Origin: a virus
IMG/VR virus record: IMGVR_UViG_3300020392_000008
Span: 41,023-105,022 of that record
Length of the DNA stretch: 64,000 bases
Reading direction: 5' to 3' (one strand)
Shown: positions 20,341-28,694 of the stretch, in pieces
Numbering within the stretch: the first letter of the stretch is position 1
Layout of the letters: each line of letters starts with the position of its first letter
Program-made: the position numbers and the translations under genes
Notes under the pieces: generated by a model
Told to the model about the DNA's origin: nothing
Databases searched by the model: none
The model's input: the letters and a program-made list of their open reading frames with translations, nothing else

Positions 20341-20585
20341 TGACAAAAGATAGTATATACAGAGCAGCATATAATAGAAGAAAAAAATTGCTTAATACCG
20401 GGTACCAGTATAAAGAAAATATCCTTAAAAATACTTTATCTAAGCAAATGTATGGAGTAAATGAAACATTAGATACTTTTTTAAAAAATATAAATGATGT
20501 AGTTTATGAAAACATTGAAGCTGTAAAAAACATAAAAATTTTTGCAAATCCAGCATTAGATAAGTACGAAAGGGATATAAAATAA
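20340..20585 (+). CDS. Small hypothetical protein, 81 aa
   Basis: Basic helical protein starting MTKDSIYRAAYNRRKKLL. Its start overlaps the last base of the baseplate stop (TAATG), so translation is probably coupled. No motif recognised. A small baseplate accessory or a packaging helper are both possible by position. Confidence 0.6.
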   Translation: MTKDSIYRAAYNRRKKLLNTGYQYKENILKNTLSKQMYGVNETLDTFLKNINDVVYENIEAVKNIKIFANPALDKYERDIK

Positions 20586-20602
20586 AGTATTAAAATTTAA
20601 AT

Positions 20603-21313
20603 ATGCTTAAGGATAAAGACAATAGAAAGGCTTTAAAAAATGAAATCGAAAGCCTATTAAGTGGAATAAATCATGAAGAACATAGTGACCTAAACGTAGA
20701 TTCAGAATTATTAGAAGAAACTAAAATAGAAAGCCCTTATGATTTTGATGAAATGACTAGAGAATTTAATCAAAAGGCAAAGGAAATAACAGATTCCTTA
20801 TTTGAATATTATGTAGAGCTAGGTATCTTAGAGGAAAACAATTATATAAAGTTAAAAAAAGAAATGGACACCGTTAATATGTCTAATATTTTTTTTCAAA
20901 TAAAAACACTAAAGATAACTATAACTAAAATAATGGAAGAAATTACAACCGGTAATACTGCTCCTCGTTTAATGGAAGTATTTGGTCAGCTTCAAGATAA
21001 GTTAAAAACCCTAGTTCAAACACAGGCTAATCACATGTTATTTTTAGAAGAAACCTATAAGAAAATAAACAATGATGATCCTAAAAATTCGAATAACTCT
21101 TTAAACAATTCAAATCCAGAGGGAGAATTTTTTATATCAGTTGGAACAAAAACAATGGTAGAAAGTCTACCTGAAAACTCGCCAGAGTATGAAATGAAAG
21201 ATGATTTAATCAACCCATCTAATAAATCAGATTTAATGAAAGAAAATAACATAAAAATAAAAGGAGAAGAAAATGATGATTCTGATTTTATAGATGTTAC
21301 TGAAATAATTTAA
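20603..21313 (+). CDS. Terminase small subunit-like, T4 gp16-type
   Basis: 236 residues, highly helical, ending 5 bases before the large terminase. The core (about 55-160) contains the pattern typical of T4-type small subunits: a helix pair with NTAPRLMEVFGQLQDKLKTL followed by ANHMLFLEETYKKI, close to the conserved segments before the coiled-coil of gp16. The N-terminal and C-terminal regions are acidic and low complexity. TerS recognises packaging sites and stimulates the motor. The assignment rests on position and helix pattern. Confidence 0.62.
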   Translation: MLKDKDNRKALKNEIESLLSGINHEEHSDLNVDSELLEETKIESPYDFDEMTREFNQKAKEITDSLFEYYVELGILEENNYIKLKKEMDTVNMSNIFFQIKTLKITITKIMEEITTGNTAPRLMEVFGQLQDKLKTLVQTQANHMLFLEETYKKINNDDPKNSNNSLNNSNPEGEFFISVGTKTMVESLPENSPEYEMKDDLINPSNKSDLMKENNIKIKGEENDDSDFIDVTEII

Positions 21314-21318
21314 AGCTT

Positions 21319-23283
21319 ATGCAAAACCCATTGTCAAAAGGAGGAGGATTTACATCTTTAAAATTATCTAGTCTTAATTCTGAAAGTGGAAATAATCACG
21401 TATGGAATTCTGAAAAAGTTAATTCCATTATTCATAAAGTTTCTCAAGAAGGATTAGATATTAGAGGAATGCAAAATACTCCATTCAAAGAAAACGATAT
21501 CCTATTAAAAAGAGCAAACTTACCCTTTGAATATACTAAAGAGGAATGGAATCACATGCAAGAATGTAAAAAAAATCCCATGTATTTTGCTCAAAAATTT
21601 GCTTTTATAAGAACACCAAAAGGAGATATGTCTGTTGAAGAAGCAGGGGGTTTACGAGATTTTCAAGAACAACTTGTTAAGAACATGCATAACAATAAGT
21701 TTAATATACTTATGGCCAGTAGACAAATTGGTAAAACCGTTACAACAGCAATATACATAGTGTGGTTTTTACTATTTAATAAAGAGAAAAACGTACTAAT
21801 GGTAGCTGATAATATGACAACCACTAAAGAAATAATGGAAAAACTAAGAATAGTTTTAGATAATCTTCCTTTCTTTATGAAACCTGGAATTGTTAAAATA
21901 AATGAGTCATCTATTAGGTTAGACAATGACTGTAGATTAGTACTTAGAACAACTACAAAAAAGTCAGGTATTGGTATGACTGTGAACTTTCTTTATATAG
22001 ATGAATTTGCACATATATCAGAGTCTAACTTGGATAAGTTCTATAGAGCTATTTTACCCACAATTACAGAGGATCCATTTGCTAAAGTAGTTATAACATC
22101 TACCCCTAATGGTAGAAATAAATTTTGGGATATTTGGTCAGACGCCGTAGATGGAGAAAATGACTATAGCCCAATGAGAGTAGACTGGTGGCAAGTACCT
22201 GGAAGAGACGAAGAGTGGAAGAAAAAAACAATAGCTAACATGGGATCTGAAACAGATTTTAACCAGGAATATGGTTTGCAATTTTTTTCATCTGATCAAC
22301 TTTTATTATCTTCTAATGATCTTCAAAAGTTAGAGACCTTTCAATCAACGTATTTAAATACAACTTTAGACTTAGACGAGGACGATTTTTACATAAATGA
22401 ATATTTAACCTTTCATAAAAAATATAAAGACTTTAAATTAGAAGATTTTAAAAATGACCCTTCCTATTTTGTTTTTTCAATAGACACAGCAGATGGAGTA
22501 GATCAAGATTATTCAGTGCTAAATATATTTAAAGCAGTGGCTTTACCAATTAAAGATCTTTTAAAAAATAAAAATAATATTAAAAGCGAATTAGATTGTA
22601 TTTCCATGGTTCAAATAGGTAAATTTAAGTCTAACTCTTTGAATATCAACGACTTTGCAATAGCATGTGAAAAAATTATATATGAAATATTTAACCCAGA
22701 AAAAATAAGAATAATTTTAGAGTTAAATCATAAGGGAGAAATATTACATAACAGGTTTGCTCTAAATGAACAATACTGGTGGGGACAAATGGTTCACACT
22801 AAGCACACTGAATTATCTAAAAATATAAAAGCAGGTGTTAGATTAGGGCCTACTAATAAATTAAAATATTGTGAAAAGTTTAGGTATTATGTTTCCATTA
22901 ATAAGGTGTTAGTTACATGTTATGAAACTTTTTTAGAGTTATCTTCGTTTGGAAGATCTAGAGGAGGTTCCTATAGATGCCAAAGTGGAAATGATGACTT
23001 AGCAATGACATGTGTAAATATCGCTCCATTGTTTCAATCTCCTCAATTTTGGGAAATAGGAGGAGAGGTATATGAAAATACTTCAAATGAATATAAAAAA
23101 GAGCTATATGAAAAACTTATTGACGTAAGAGTTGACAAAACAGCGTTTGATTTTAATAGATTAAATGATTTAAATAATCAATTAAATCCTAGAGAATTTA
23201 AAACATCTGGAAAGAAAAGTGTATTCGATATCAACCACTTAAAAAAAATTCAAAAAATTAATAAAGATTTTTATAAATCTTAG
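21319..23283 (+). CDS. Terminase large subunit (DNA packaging ATPase/nuclease)
   Basis: 654 residues. The ATPase half has a Walker A SRQIGKT at 134-140, a Walker B LYIDE at 225-229 and the coupling motif STPNG at 261-265. The nuclease half begins near residue 385 with FSIDTADGVDQDYS, whose Asp389 is the first RNase H-like metal ligand. The length fits the T4 gp17 class. It pumps DNA into the prohead through the portal and cuts the concatemer. The first ATG follows TerS by 5 bases; a purine-rich stretch just after the start is coding, not a ribosome site. Confidence 0.95.
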   Translation: MQNPLSKGGGFTSLKLSSLNSESGNNHVWNSEKVNSIIHKVSQEGLDIRGMQNTPFKENDILLKRANLPFEYTKEEWNHMQECKKNPMYFAQKFAFIRTPKGDMSVEEAGGLRDFQEQLVKNMHNNKFNILMASRQIGKTVTTAIYIVWFLLFNKEKNVLMVADNMTTTKEIMEKLRIVLDNLPFFMKPGIVKINESSIRLDNDCRLVLRTTTKKSGIGMTVNFLYIDEFAHISESNLDKFYRAILPTITEDPFAKVVITSTPNGRNKFWDIWSDAVDGENDYSPMRVDWWQVPGRDEEWKKKTIANMGSETDFNQEYGLQFFSSDQLLLSSNDLQKLETFQSTYLNTTLDLDEDDFYINEYLTFHKKYKDFKLEDFKNDPSYFVFSIDTADGVDQDYSVLNIFKAVALPIKDLLKNKNNIKSELDCISMVQIGKFKSNSLNINDFAIACEKIIYEIFNPEKIRIILELNHKGEILHNRFALNEQYWWGQMVHTKHTELSKNIKAGVRLGPTNKLKYCEKFRYYVSINKVLVTCYETFLELSSFGRSRGGSYRCQSGNDDLAMTCVNIAPLFQSPQFWEIGGEVYENTSNEYKKELYEKLIDVRVDKTAFDFNRLNDLNNQLNPREFKTSGKKSVFDINHLKKIQKINKDFYKS

Positions 23284-23335
23284 TTTACTTTTAGTATATT
23301 AATTTGTATATTTAGCCAAGTTGTAAAACAAAAAT

Positions 23336-23638
23336 ATGAAGCAAATAATTTTATCTGAAAAAAACGAAACCTTAGGAAATTTCTTAGTACAAAATAAAGA
23401 TGTTGTTTATTCGGCCCTTCTAGATTCAATAGAAAAACATTACTTAGATTTAAATAAAAATAACGTAGACGTTTTAAAAATACGGGCTAGGGATAAAACA
23501 ACACATATAACGTTGCTCAGAAAAGATTGGGCAAGAGGTCTTAAAAAGGCTATTAAATATTTTGAAAAACCAAACATTGAACAATATGAAAAATGTAAAC
23601 GCTGTCTAGATATAATAAATTTTCTTGAAAAAAAATAA
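23336..23638 (+). CDS. Small hypothetical protein, 100 aa
   Basis: Helical basic/acidic protein between terminase and sigma factor. It begins MKQIILSEKNETLGNFL and ends in a CKRCLDIINFLEKK helix with a single Cys pair. No known family. The 50 bases before it contain a TATATTAATTTGTATA stretch that could act as a promoter. Confidence 0.6.
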   Translation: MKQIILSEKNETLGNFLVQNKDVVYSALLDSIEKHYLDLNKNNVDVLKIRARDKTTHITLLRKDWARGLKKAIKYFEKPNIEQYEKCKRCLDIINFLEKK

Positions 23639-23686
23639 ACAAAACCTTATACTAGAATATAATAACAAAAAAATAAAAAAAAAATT

Positions 23687-24352
23687 ATGCCTGCATTTGA
23701 TGAACTAAATAAAAAAATCAATAATAGAATTCAAGAAATATCAATAAAAATACATAAGAAAAAATACACTAAAAAAGAATATGAAGAAATAGCAGAACTA
23801 GTATATCCAAAATTAAAATATCATATTTGGAAGTTTTGTAAAAACGATTTAGACACCGAAGAAGCCCTTCACTTTACCCTAGTTAAAATATTTAATAATA
23901 TAGAAAAATATAACCCAGAATCAGGTAGATTTACTACTTGGGCATTTACAATAGCTAGAAATGAAACTTTGTATTATTTAGATAGAAAATATAAAGATAT
24001 TCCTAAATACATAGAAATATCTGCTTTATATGAAGATAGTAAATATAATGATCAGCTTTCTGCGGATCAAATTTCTAGTAATCATAATGAAGTAACTGAA
24101 ATATTTAATAAAACTATTAATGAAATATTTAATTTAGAAGACGAACTTTTAAAAAACATAGCCATTGATAAAATGGTAAATAATACTAAAGTTAAAGAGA
24201 TAGCAAAAAAATATAACATGCCTGAAAATACAGTCAAAACAAAACTTAGAAAAGCCAGGTTTGAAATACGAAAATCTGTTATCAGGAAAGACCCAGATGT
24301 AAATAAAAAATTATCAGACTCGTTACCTGATTTTAAAATAAAACAAAAATGA
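23687..24352 (+). CDS. RNA polymerase sigma factor, ECF-like
   Basis: 221 residues. Region 2 lies at about 28-105: YPKLKYHIWKFCKNDLDTEEALHFTLVKIF, then PESGRFTTWAFTIARNETLYYL, which matches the -10-binding helices of sigma-70/ECF factors. Region 4 lies at about 155-205, with IAKKYNMPENTVKTKLRKAR as the helix-turn-helix for the -35 box. The length and two-domain layout are those of ECF sigma factors. In T4 the late factor is gp55, which recognises TATAAATA; the GATAAATA/TATAAATA boxes found here before virion genes are natural candidates for this protein. That pairing is inference. Confidence 0.85.
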   Translation: MPAFDELNKKINNRIQEISIKIHKKKYTKKEYEEIAELVYPKLKYHIWKFCKNDLDTEEALHFTLVKIFNNIEKYNPESGRFTTWAFTIARNETLYYLDRKYKDIPKYIEISALYEDSKYNDQLSADQISSNHNEVTEIFNKTINEIFNLEDELLKNIAIDKMVNNTKVKEIAKKYNMPENTVKTKLRKARFEIRKSVIRKDPDVNKKLSDSLPDFKIKQK

Positions 24353-24867
24353 AAAAAATACTTAATTATTTTAATCCTTTTAATATCATACTTAGGTTTT
24401 ACCTCATGACAAAGGAGTTAATATTTTTTATTTCCTATGTACGAGGTGTTAGAAAAATTGAATTAGAATTAGAAAGTAGAAATATATTTAAATATTCATG
24501 GTTTTCATACGTAAAGGCGGTTAATTTAAAAGCAGAAACATTATCCTTAATGAATAAACCAGAGGCTGAATTAGATAAAGATGAAAAAAAGGAACTGGAA
24601 AAATTAGAACTAAGTTTCGTAAGTAGAGAAATATCAAAGTATAATGATATCTTTTTAAAAAACAGTTTAATAGAGCTTATAAAAACTAAAGCAGAAAGGG
24701 TTAAAAATTCAGATTTTTATGGATACATGGTTATAATATCCTTTAATTGGAAAGAGGCTTCTCTTTATAACTTCTTAAGAACTCTACTTCACTTTTTTAT
24801 ATTACTAGTGTTTTTTACCATATTACCCTATGATGCTATTTATAATTATATTACCTCTTTTTTCTAA
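24349..24867 (+). CDS. Membrane-anchored helical protein, 172 aa
   Basis: Start overlaps the sigma factor stop by 4 bases (ATGA). A hydrophobic N-terminal segment (about 8-30), a charged helical middle with coiled-coil pattern (60-110), and a strongly hydrophobic C-terminal helix (about 140-160, FFILLVFFTILPYDAI) suggest two membrane contacts. No family recognised. Followed by two more membrane proteins, suggesting a membrane operon. Confidence 0.6.
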   Translation: MKKILNYFNPFNIILRFYLMTKELIFFISYVRGVRKIELELESRNIFKYSWFSYVKAVNLKAETLSLMNKPEAELDKDEKKELEKLELSFVSREISKYNDIFLKNSLIELIKTKAERVKNSDFYGYMVIISFNWKEASLYNFLRTLLHFFILLVFFTILPYDAIYNYITSFF

Positions 24868-24891
24868 TAAATAAAAAAAAATATTAAATAT

Positions 24892-25215
24892 ATGAAAATT
24901 AAAGAGATAGTATCAAAATGGTCTTGGCAAATCATATCAATATTATTTGTTTTATTATATTTCGGTAAAGGATGTACCCATAAAAAAGTTAGTAAAATAG
25001 ATAAAAAACTAGAAGAAAAAACAATTATTCTTTCAAATTCTATAGATTCTCTTTCTATGGAATTAAATAAACTTAAAGAATCTACTGCTAATAAGAAAGA
25101 AGTAACTGATATTATGGAAAAAGTAATGTTAGAATACTTGATATATGAAGATGATTTAGATAAAGGAAAAACAAGCCTATCCCAAATAAAAAATAAGATA
25201 GAAGAAAATGATTAA
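24892..25215 (+). CDS. Single-TM coiled-coil protein, possible inner-membrane spanin-like
   Basis: 107 residues: one N-terminal membrane segment (about 11-27, WQIISILFVLLYFGKGC) followed by a periplasmic-type heptad coiled coil to the end. The Cys after the hydrophobic stretch (GKGCTHKK) is a weak lipobox-like site. This topology is that of an i-spanin or an Rz-like protein. No outer-membrane partner with a lipobox is obvious next door, so the role is tentative. Confidence 0.55.
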   Translation: MKIKEIVSKWSWQIISILFVLLYFGKGCTHKKVSKIDKKLEEKTIILSNSIDSLSMELNKLKESTANKKEVTDIMEKVMLEYLIYEDDLDKGKTSLSQIKNKIEEND

Positions 25216-25906
25216 ATGGATAAAAAATAATAGAAATACTATTATTAGAAATTCATTTTTATTACCCATTCTTTTAGTAGTTATTATGTCAATTAGCCAT
25301 GTGGTTAGTTGGTATGATATAGGTAACCCTCTTTCATGGGCAATATATTTGTCTGTTGCTGTTGAGATATTCGCGTTAGCTTCTGTTTCTGCAGCAACTA
25401 TAAAAATGAGTAAAGGTAGTATATGGTTTTTATTCATTCTTGTTACTTTAATTCAATTAATAGGTAATGTTTTTTACGAATATAAGGAAATATCATTAAC
25501 CGATTTAGGTTTTATATCTTGGGTTGAATTAGTTACACCATGGTTTGATGACTGGACGATATTAGATCATAAAAGATTCTTGGCCCTTATACAGGGTGGA
25601 ACCCTTCCAATTATGTCATTAACTTCTTTACATTTTTACATACAATTTAATGATAACCTTGAAGATCATACTACAGTTATAGAAAATAAAAATGATGATA
25701 CTGAGTATCAAACACAATTAGACGACAAAGTAGAAGAATTTAAAACAGAAGAAATAGTTACTAAAAAATATAAAAAAGAAAGTGATACTATTCTAGATTC
25801 AACTAATCCCAATGATCCAAAAAGATATATAAAAAAAACGGACACTGATTACAGGGCCTCTAAAGGTATAAAAAGTGGACGTCCTCAAAAAAATTGGGGA
25901 AAATAA
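25208..25906 (+). CDS. Multi-pass membrane protein, 232 aa
   Basis: Overlaps the preceding gene by 8 bases. There are hydrophobic segments at about 13-33, 42-62, 70-88 and 137-152, then an acidic, low-complexity cytoplasmic-type tail (about 155-232) ending in KSGRPQKNWGK. Such a four-pass head with a long charged tail is common in phage proteins of Bacteroidota, but I cannot name the family. A holin is conceivable; no test is possible here. Confidence 0.6.
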   Translation: MIKWIKNNRNTIIRNSFLLPILLVVIMSISHVVSWYDIGNPLSWAIYLSVAVEIFALASVSAATIKMSKGSIWFLFILVTLIQLIGNVFYEYKEISLTDLGFISWVELVTPWFDDWTILDHKRFLALIQGGTLPIMSLTSLHFYIQFNDNLEDHTTVIENKNDDTEYQTQLDDKVEEFKTEEIVTKKYKKESDTILDSTNPNDPKRYIKKTDTDYRASKGIKSGRPQKNWGK

Positions 25907-25917
25907 ATTTATAACTA

Positions 25918-26487
25918 ATGGGTAATTGTAAAGGAGGATGTGTTAATAATCTTTGTGCATGTACTACTGTAGCCAGTAAACCTTTGCTTGTAGCAGGCGA
26001 TAAAGAGTTTACAATAGGCGATGGGGCAGATACTATTGGAAAATTTAACTTAAACGACTTTGCTTTTCCAGTTGATGGAAAACAGTGCATGGAATTAGAA
26101 ATACCTAAATCTATTTCTGGTGCACAGTGGAAAACTCTAACAATATTTGACAACGAAATTGATATAAATTTTCAAGCGTCACCGGCCGAAACTATAGATC
26201 ATAATATTTCTTATGTAAGAGGTATATTATTAAAAATAAAATATCAAGAAGAAGACGAAAACCTGGAAGAAGTTCCATTAAAAGAAAAAAAATGTTATAT
26301 AACTGTTATAAATTCTTTGAACGAAGAATGTACATATCCATTATATGACTTTTTTAGCATTTTTACAAACCCTGTAACTGACGACCCTGCTGAGTTTATA
26401 AATAAAATAGTTATAAGCAACCCGAGTACTAAACATTCAATATATGTTGACGCACTAATATTGTATACAAAAACAAGTACTTTATAA
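25918..26487 (+). CDS. Cys-rich N-terminus virion-type protein, 189 aa
   Basis: Begins MGNCKGGCVNNLCACTT with four closely spaced cysteines, then becomes a beta-rich body. Starts 12 bases after the membrane gene. The N-terminal cysteines could bind a metal or form a lipid-anchor-like motif, but no signal peptide is present. The two short genes that follow have similar beta character and are likely a structural trio. Family unknown. Confidence 0.5.
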   Translation: MGNCKGGCVNNLCACTTVASKPLLVAGDKEFTIGDGADTIGKFNLNDFAFPVDGKQCMELEIPKSISGAQWKTLTIFDNEIDINFQASPAETIDHNISYVRGILLKIKYQEEDENLEEVPLKEKKCYITVINSLNEECTYPLYDFFSIFTNPVTDDPAEFINKIVISNPSTKHSIYVDALILYTKTSTL

Positions 26488-26504
26488 AAAATAATAATAT
26501 TAAC

Positions 26505-26909
26505 ATGGTATCACCACAAAGCGCAACCGAATTAATTGAACTAAAACATTTTGATCTAGCCGGAGACGATTATATTCCAACGTGGATAAGTACATCTAAA
26601 AGAGGATCTAGTGCAACTATTGGATATTATCAAATTGGCTCAACTTCACAGCATGGATTAACCCATTCTCCTGTATATAGAATGATTTTTGATAATATAG
26701 ACAACGTAGCTGCTACCCATATAAAAATATGGGGAATAAGCAATGATGTAGATGCTGTTATATTTTCAGTAAGTTACTTAAGGGGAAAAACATTAGATGT
26801 CTTTTTAAATAAGTTTGAATTCACAAATGAATTTGGTGATTTAATGGATCCAGTAGAACCCTATACAATAATAGGCTGTAAGAAAAAATCAATGCCCGTA
26901 ACATACTAA
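26505..26909 (+). CDS. Hypothetical virion-type protein, 134 aa
   Basis: Compact beta protein (TWISTSKRGSSATIGYYQIG; a C-terminal IIGCKKKSMPVTY). Its stop overlaps the next start by one base (TAATG), so expression is coupled. No family recognised. It is probably a small tail component by its neighbours. Confidence 0.5.
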   Translation: MVSPQSATELIELKHFDLAGDDYIPTWISTSKRGSSATIGYYQIGSTSQHGLTHSPVYRMIFDNIDNVAATHIKIWGISNDVDAVIFSVSYLRGKTLDVFLNKFEFTNEFGDLMDPVEPYTIIGCKKKSMPVTY

Positions 26910-27406
26910 TGGAATTCATTTACGAAAATAACATAGTAATGACATATGCTCAACACAGTGATTTTACTAGGGGACTTCCTTTTTATGGTGAGAAAGGAGA
27001 TTTTAACTTTGTCATGGGACGAAGTCAATTTACCCCAGGCATATCAATTAAAATACTTCCACTTAGTGACTTGTCTAGAAACGCAGACGTGGGTATAACT
27101 GAATTTCAACAATATGTAAATACTATTAACAATATGTTTAAACCCGGAGACAGAATAAGGGGAATAGAAATGAACTCAATGTTAAACGAAGATGATGAAG
27201 AAGGAACACAAGTAGTAGGAAAATTTGATAAAATAAAAGTAGACTATGAAAATAAACAAATAAGAGCTTTTGTAAAAGATCCATCTACTTTAAAATCTAC
27301 TGAAGTATATCCTGGAACAATGGAAAGGCTTATGGAAAGCGCATCATACAAAAATAAAGATTCCTATTTAATACCTAATTTTAATAAATTTATAGAAAAG
27401 CTATAA
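26909..27406 (+). CDS. Hypothetical protein, 165 aa
   Basis: Mixed beta protein with a conserved-looking central segment, FKPGDRIRGIEMNSMLNEDD, followed by VVGKFDKIKVDYENKQIRAF and a KNKDSYLIPNF tail. The pattern is that of a small barrel that binds a partner, but I do not recognise it. Its position between the small virion genes and the hub gene supports a tail or baseplate role. Confidence 0.5.
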   Translation: MEFIYENNIVMTYAQHSDFTRGLPFYGEKGDFNFVMGRSQFTPGISIKILPLSDLSRNADVGITEFQQYVNTINNMFKPGDRIRGIEMNSMLNEDDEEGTQVVGKFDKIKVDYENKQIRAFVKDPSTLKSTEVYPGTMERLMESASYKNKDSYLIPNFNKFIEKL

Positions 27407-27438
27407 TATACTAGCAAAAACTTTATCTACCATCTTTG

Positions 27439-27444
27439 TATAAT
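27439..27444 (+). promoter_or_regulatory. TATAAT box upstream of the hub gene
   Basis: TATAAT in the context TTTGTATAATATC, 35 bases before the start at 27480. It is one of several (A/G/T)GTATAAT boxes placed before genes in this window. No clear -35 element was seen. Confidence 0.35.
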
Positions 27445-27479
27445 ATCTTTATAGATAATAAAAAAATCAAATTATACAT

Positions 27480-28463
27480 ATGGATAATAAAGATGATCTA
27501 GCTAAAGAAGCCCTAGGTGAACTTGAAGCCAGTAGTCAATTAGAATACGATAAATCTGAAAAAGAAAAACCAAAAAAAGTAACCAGCTTAGGAAAAGCTT
27601 CAATATCTTCCACCGTTGATACAATGGCAAATGAATCAGGTTGGAAATTAGTAGCTTTAAATAATCTTCCTTCTCAAGGTTTTTTCTATGATAGAAATAT
27701 TGAAATACTAATAAAGTCTGCTAAAACTAAAGAAATAAGACATTGGTCTACTATAGATGAACACGACCCTATAGATGTTTCTGATAAAATAGCATTTGTA
27801 ACAGATTCATGTAGTAAGTTAAATATAAAGGGAGAAATAAAAAATTTAAATTCTAATGATATATTAGAAATTGACAAATATCAAACTTTATTTAAAATAC
27901 ATAGATTGACTTTTCCAAATAATGAAAATGTTTTAAAGGCAAATATTAAATGTTCAAATACCAAATGTGGACATGTTAATTCTATACCGGTAAGTGATAC
28001 TAATTTACAAGGATTTCAAATTCCAGAAGAAATGATAGAATTTTACTCAGAAGAAGAAAGATGCTTTATTATAAATTCTGAAAAATTAGGAGAAACTATA
28101 AAATTGTACATGCCAACTATAGGATCAACTAAGCTTATTAATGAATATAAAAAATTATGTAAAAGAAGAGGGTATAATGAAGATAAATCAATAGATAATA
28201 TTTTGCCTTATCTTATACCTAGTTGGAAAAACACTGAAGTTTCTGAATTGTTTAGTATTAGAAACCAGAGTAATAACTGGTCTCAAAATAAATTTATTTT
28301 TTTACACAAAGCTACTGAACTATTATCTCTTAATTCCAAAAATAAAGTACTTGGAATTTGTGAAAAATGCAGTAATAAAATGGCCTCTTCTATTTTTTTG
28401 GGAGGAAGCTTCACAGCAAAAGATATTTTCATTGTTTCAACTAGACTTAGAGACCTTGTTTGA
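27480..28463 (+). CDS. Baseplate hub / tail assembly chaperone, T4 gp26-like
   Basis: 327 residues. The N-terminal half has the family entry segment LPSQGFFYDRNIEILIKSAKTKEIRHWSTID, typical of T4 base plate proteins gp26/gp51. There are two Cys pairs that look like a zinc site (CSNTKC near 157 and CEKC near 292). The stop at 28461 lies close to a seven-T run, with a downstream frame that encodes the expected C-terminal helix block (see next entries). In T4 these proteins act in hub assembly upstream of the tape measure gene, and the next large gene here fits that position. Confidence 0.75.
   Translation: MDNKDDLAKEALGELEASSQLEYDKSEKEKPKKVTSLGKASISSTVDTMANESGWKLVALNNLPSQGFFYDRNIEILIKSAKTKEIRHWSTIDEHDPIDVSDKIAFVTDSCSKLNIKGEIKNLNSNDILEIDKYQTLFKIHRLTFPNNENVLKANIKCSNTKCGHVNSIPVSDTNLQGFQIPEEMIEFYSEEERCFIINSEKLGETIKLYMPTIGSTKLINEYKKLCKRRGYNEDKSIDNILPYLIPSWKNTEVSELFSIRNQSNNWSQNKFIFLHKATELLSLNSKNKVLGICEKCSNKMASSIFLGGSFTAKDIFIVSTRLRDLV
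28393..28399 (+). other. Slippery T7 run, candidate programmed frameshift site
   Basis: Seven T residues (28393-28399) inside the hub gene, reading ATT TTT TTG in frame. A slip of -2 (or +1) here would join the first 305 codons to the frame that continues to 28671. Tail assembly chaperones commonly use programmed frameshifts, including the -2 shift of phage Mu. No experimental evidence. Confidence 0.5.
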
Positions 28464-28671
28464 TATAAATATGGAATTAGCTGTGAAGCTTAATCAAAGC
28501 TTAGATACACTATACGACTTAGATTTTTTAGAATATTCAATGCTTGTTTCTTCTATTAAAAGAAAAATAAAAGAAAAAAATGAAAGCCAATCTTCTTCAG
28601 ATGACGTATACTTTGATAACTCAAAACCAACTAAGTTAGGAATACCAGATAACTTAAAAATGGGTAGATAA
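28396..28671 (+). CDS. gp51-like / hub C-terminal extension in the shifted frame
   Basis: Frame +1 relative to the hub gene, open from before the T7 run to the stop at 28669. It reads FFWEEASQQKIFSLFQLDLETLFDIN then MELAVKLNQSLDTLYDLDF and SMLVSSIKRKIKEKNES, which matches the helical C-terminal block of phage gp26/gp51 proteins (FNxSLxxLxxM, then a helix ending in KEKNE). It could be made by frameshift fusion or as a separate 66-residue gp51-like protein from the ATG at 28471, 7 bases past the hub stop. Confidence 0.6.
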   Translation, partial: FWEEASQQKIFSLFQLDLETLFDINMELAVKLNQSLDTLYDLDFLEYSMLVSSIKRKIKEKNESQSSSDDVYFDNSKPTKLGIPDNLKMGR

Positions 28672-28674
28672 ATA
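28667..28674 (+). promoter_or_regulatory. Late-promoter-like box GATAAATA
   Basis: GATAAATA overlapping the stop of the preceding frame, 20 bases before the start at 28695. Confidence 0.5.
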
Positions 28675-28694
28675 ATAAAAACACTTGTCAGTTA

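Noticed and set aside
21339-21350. AAAGGAGGAGGA resembling a strong ribosome-binding site
   Set aside because: It lies inside the TerL coding region (KGGG), with no start codon properly placed after it; a similar stretch at 25929 is also coding.
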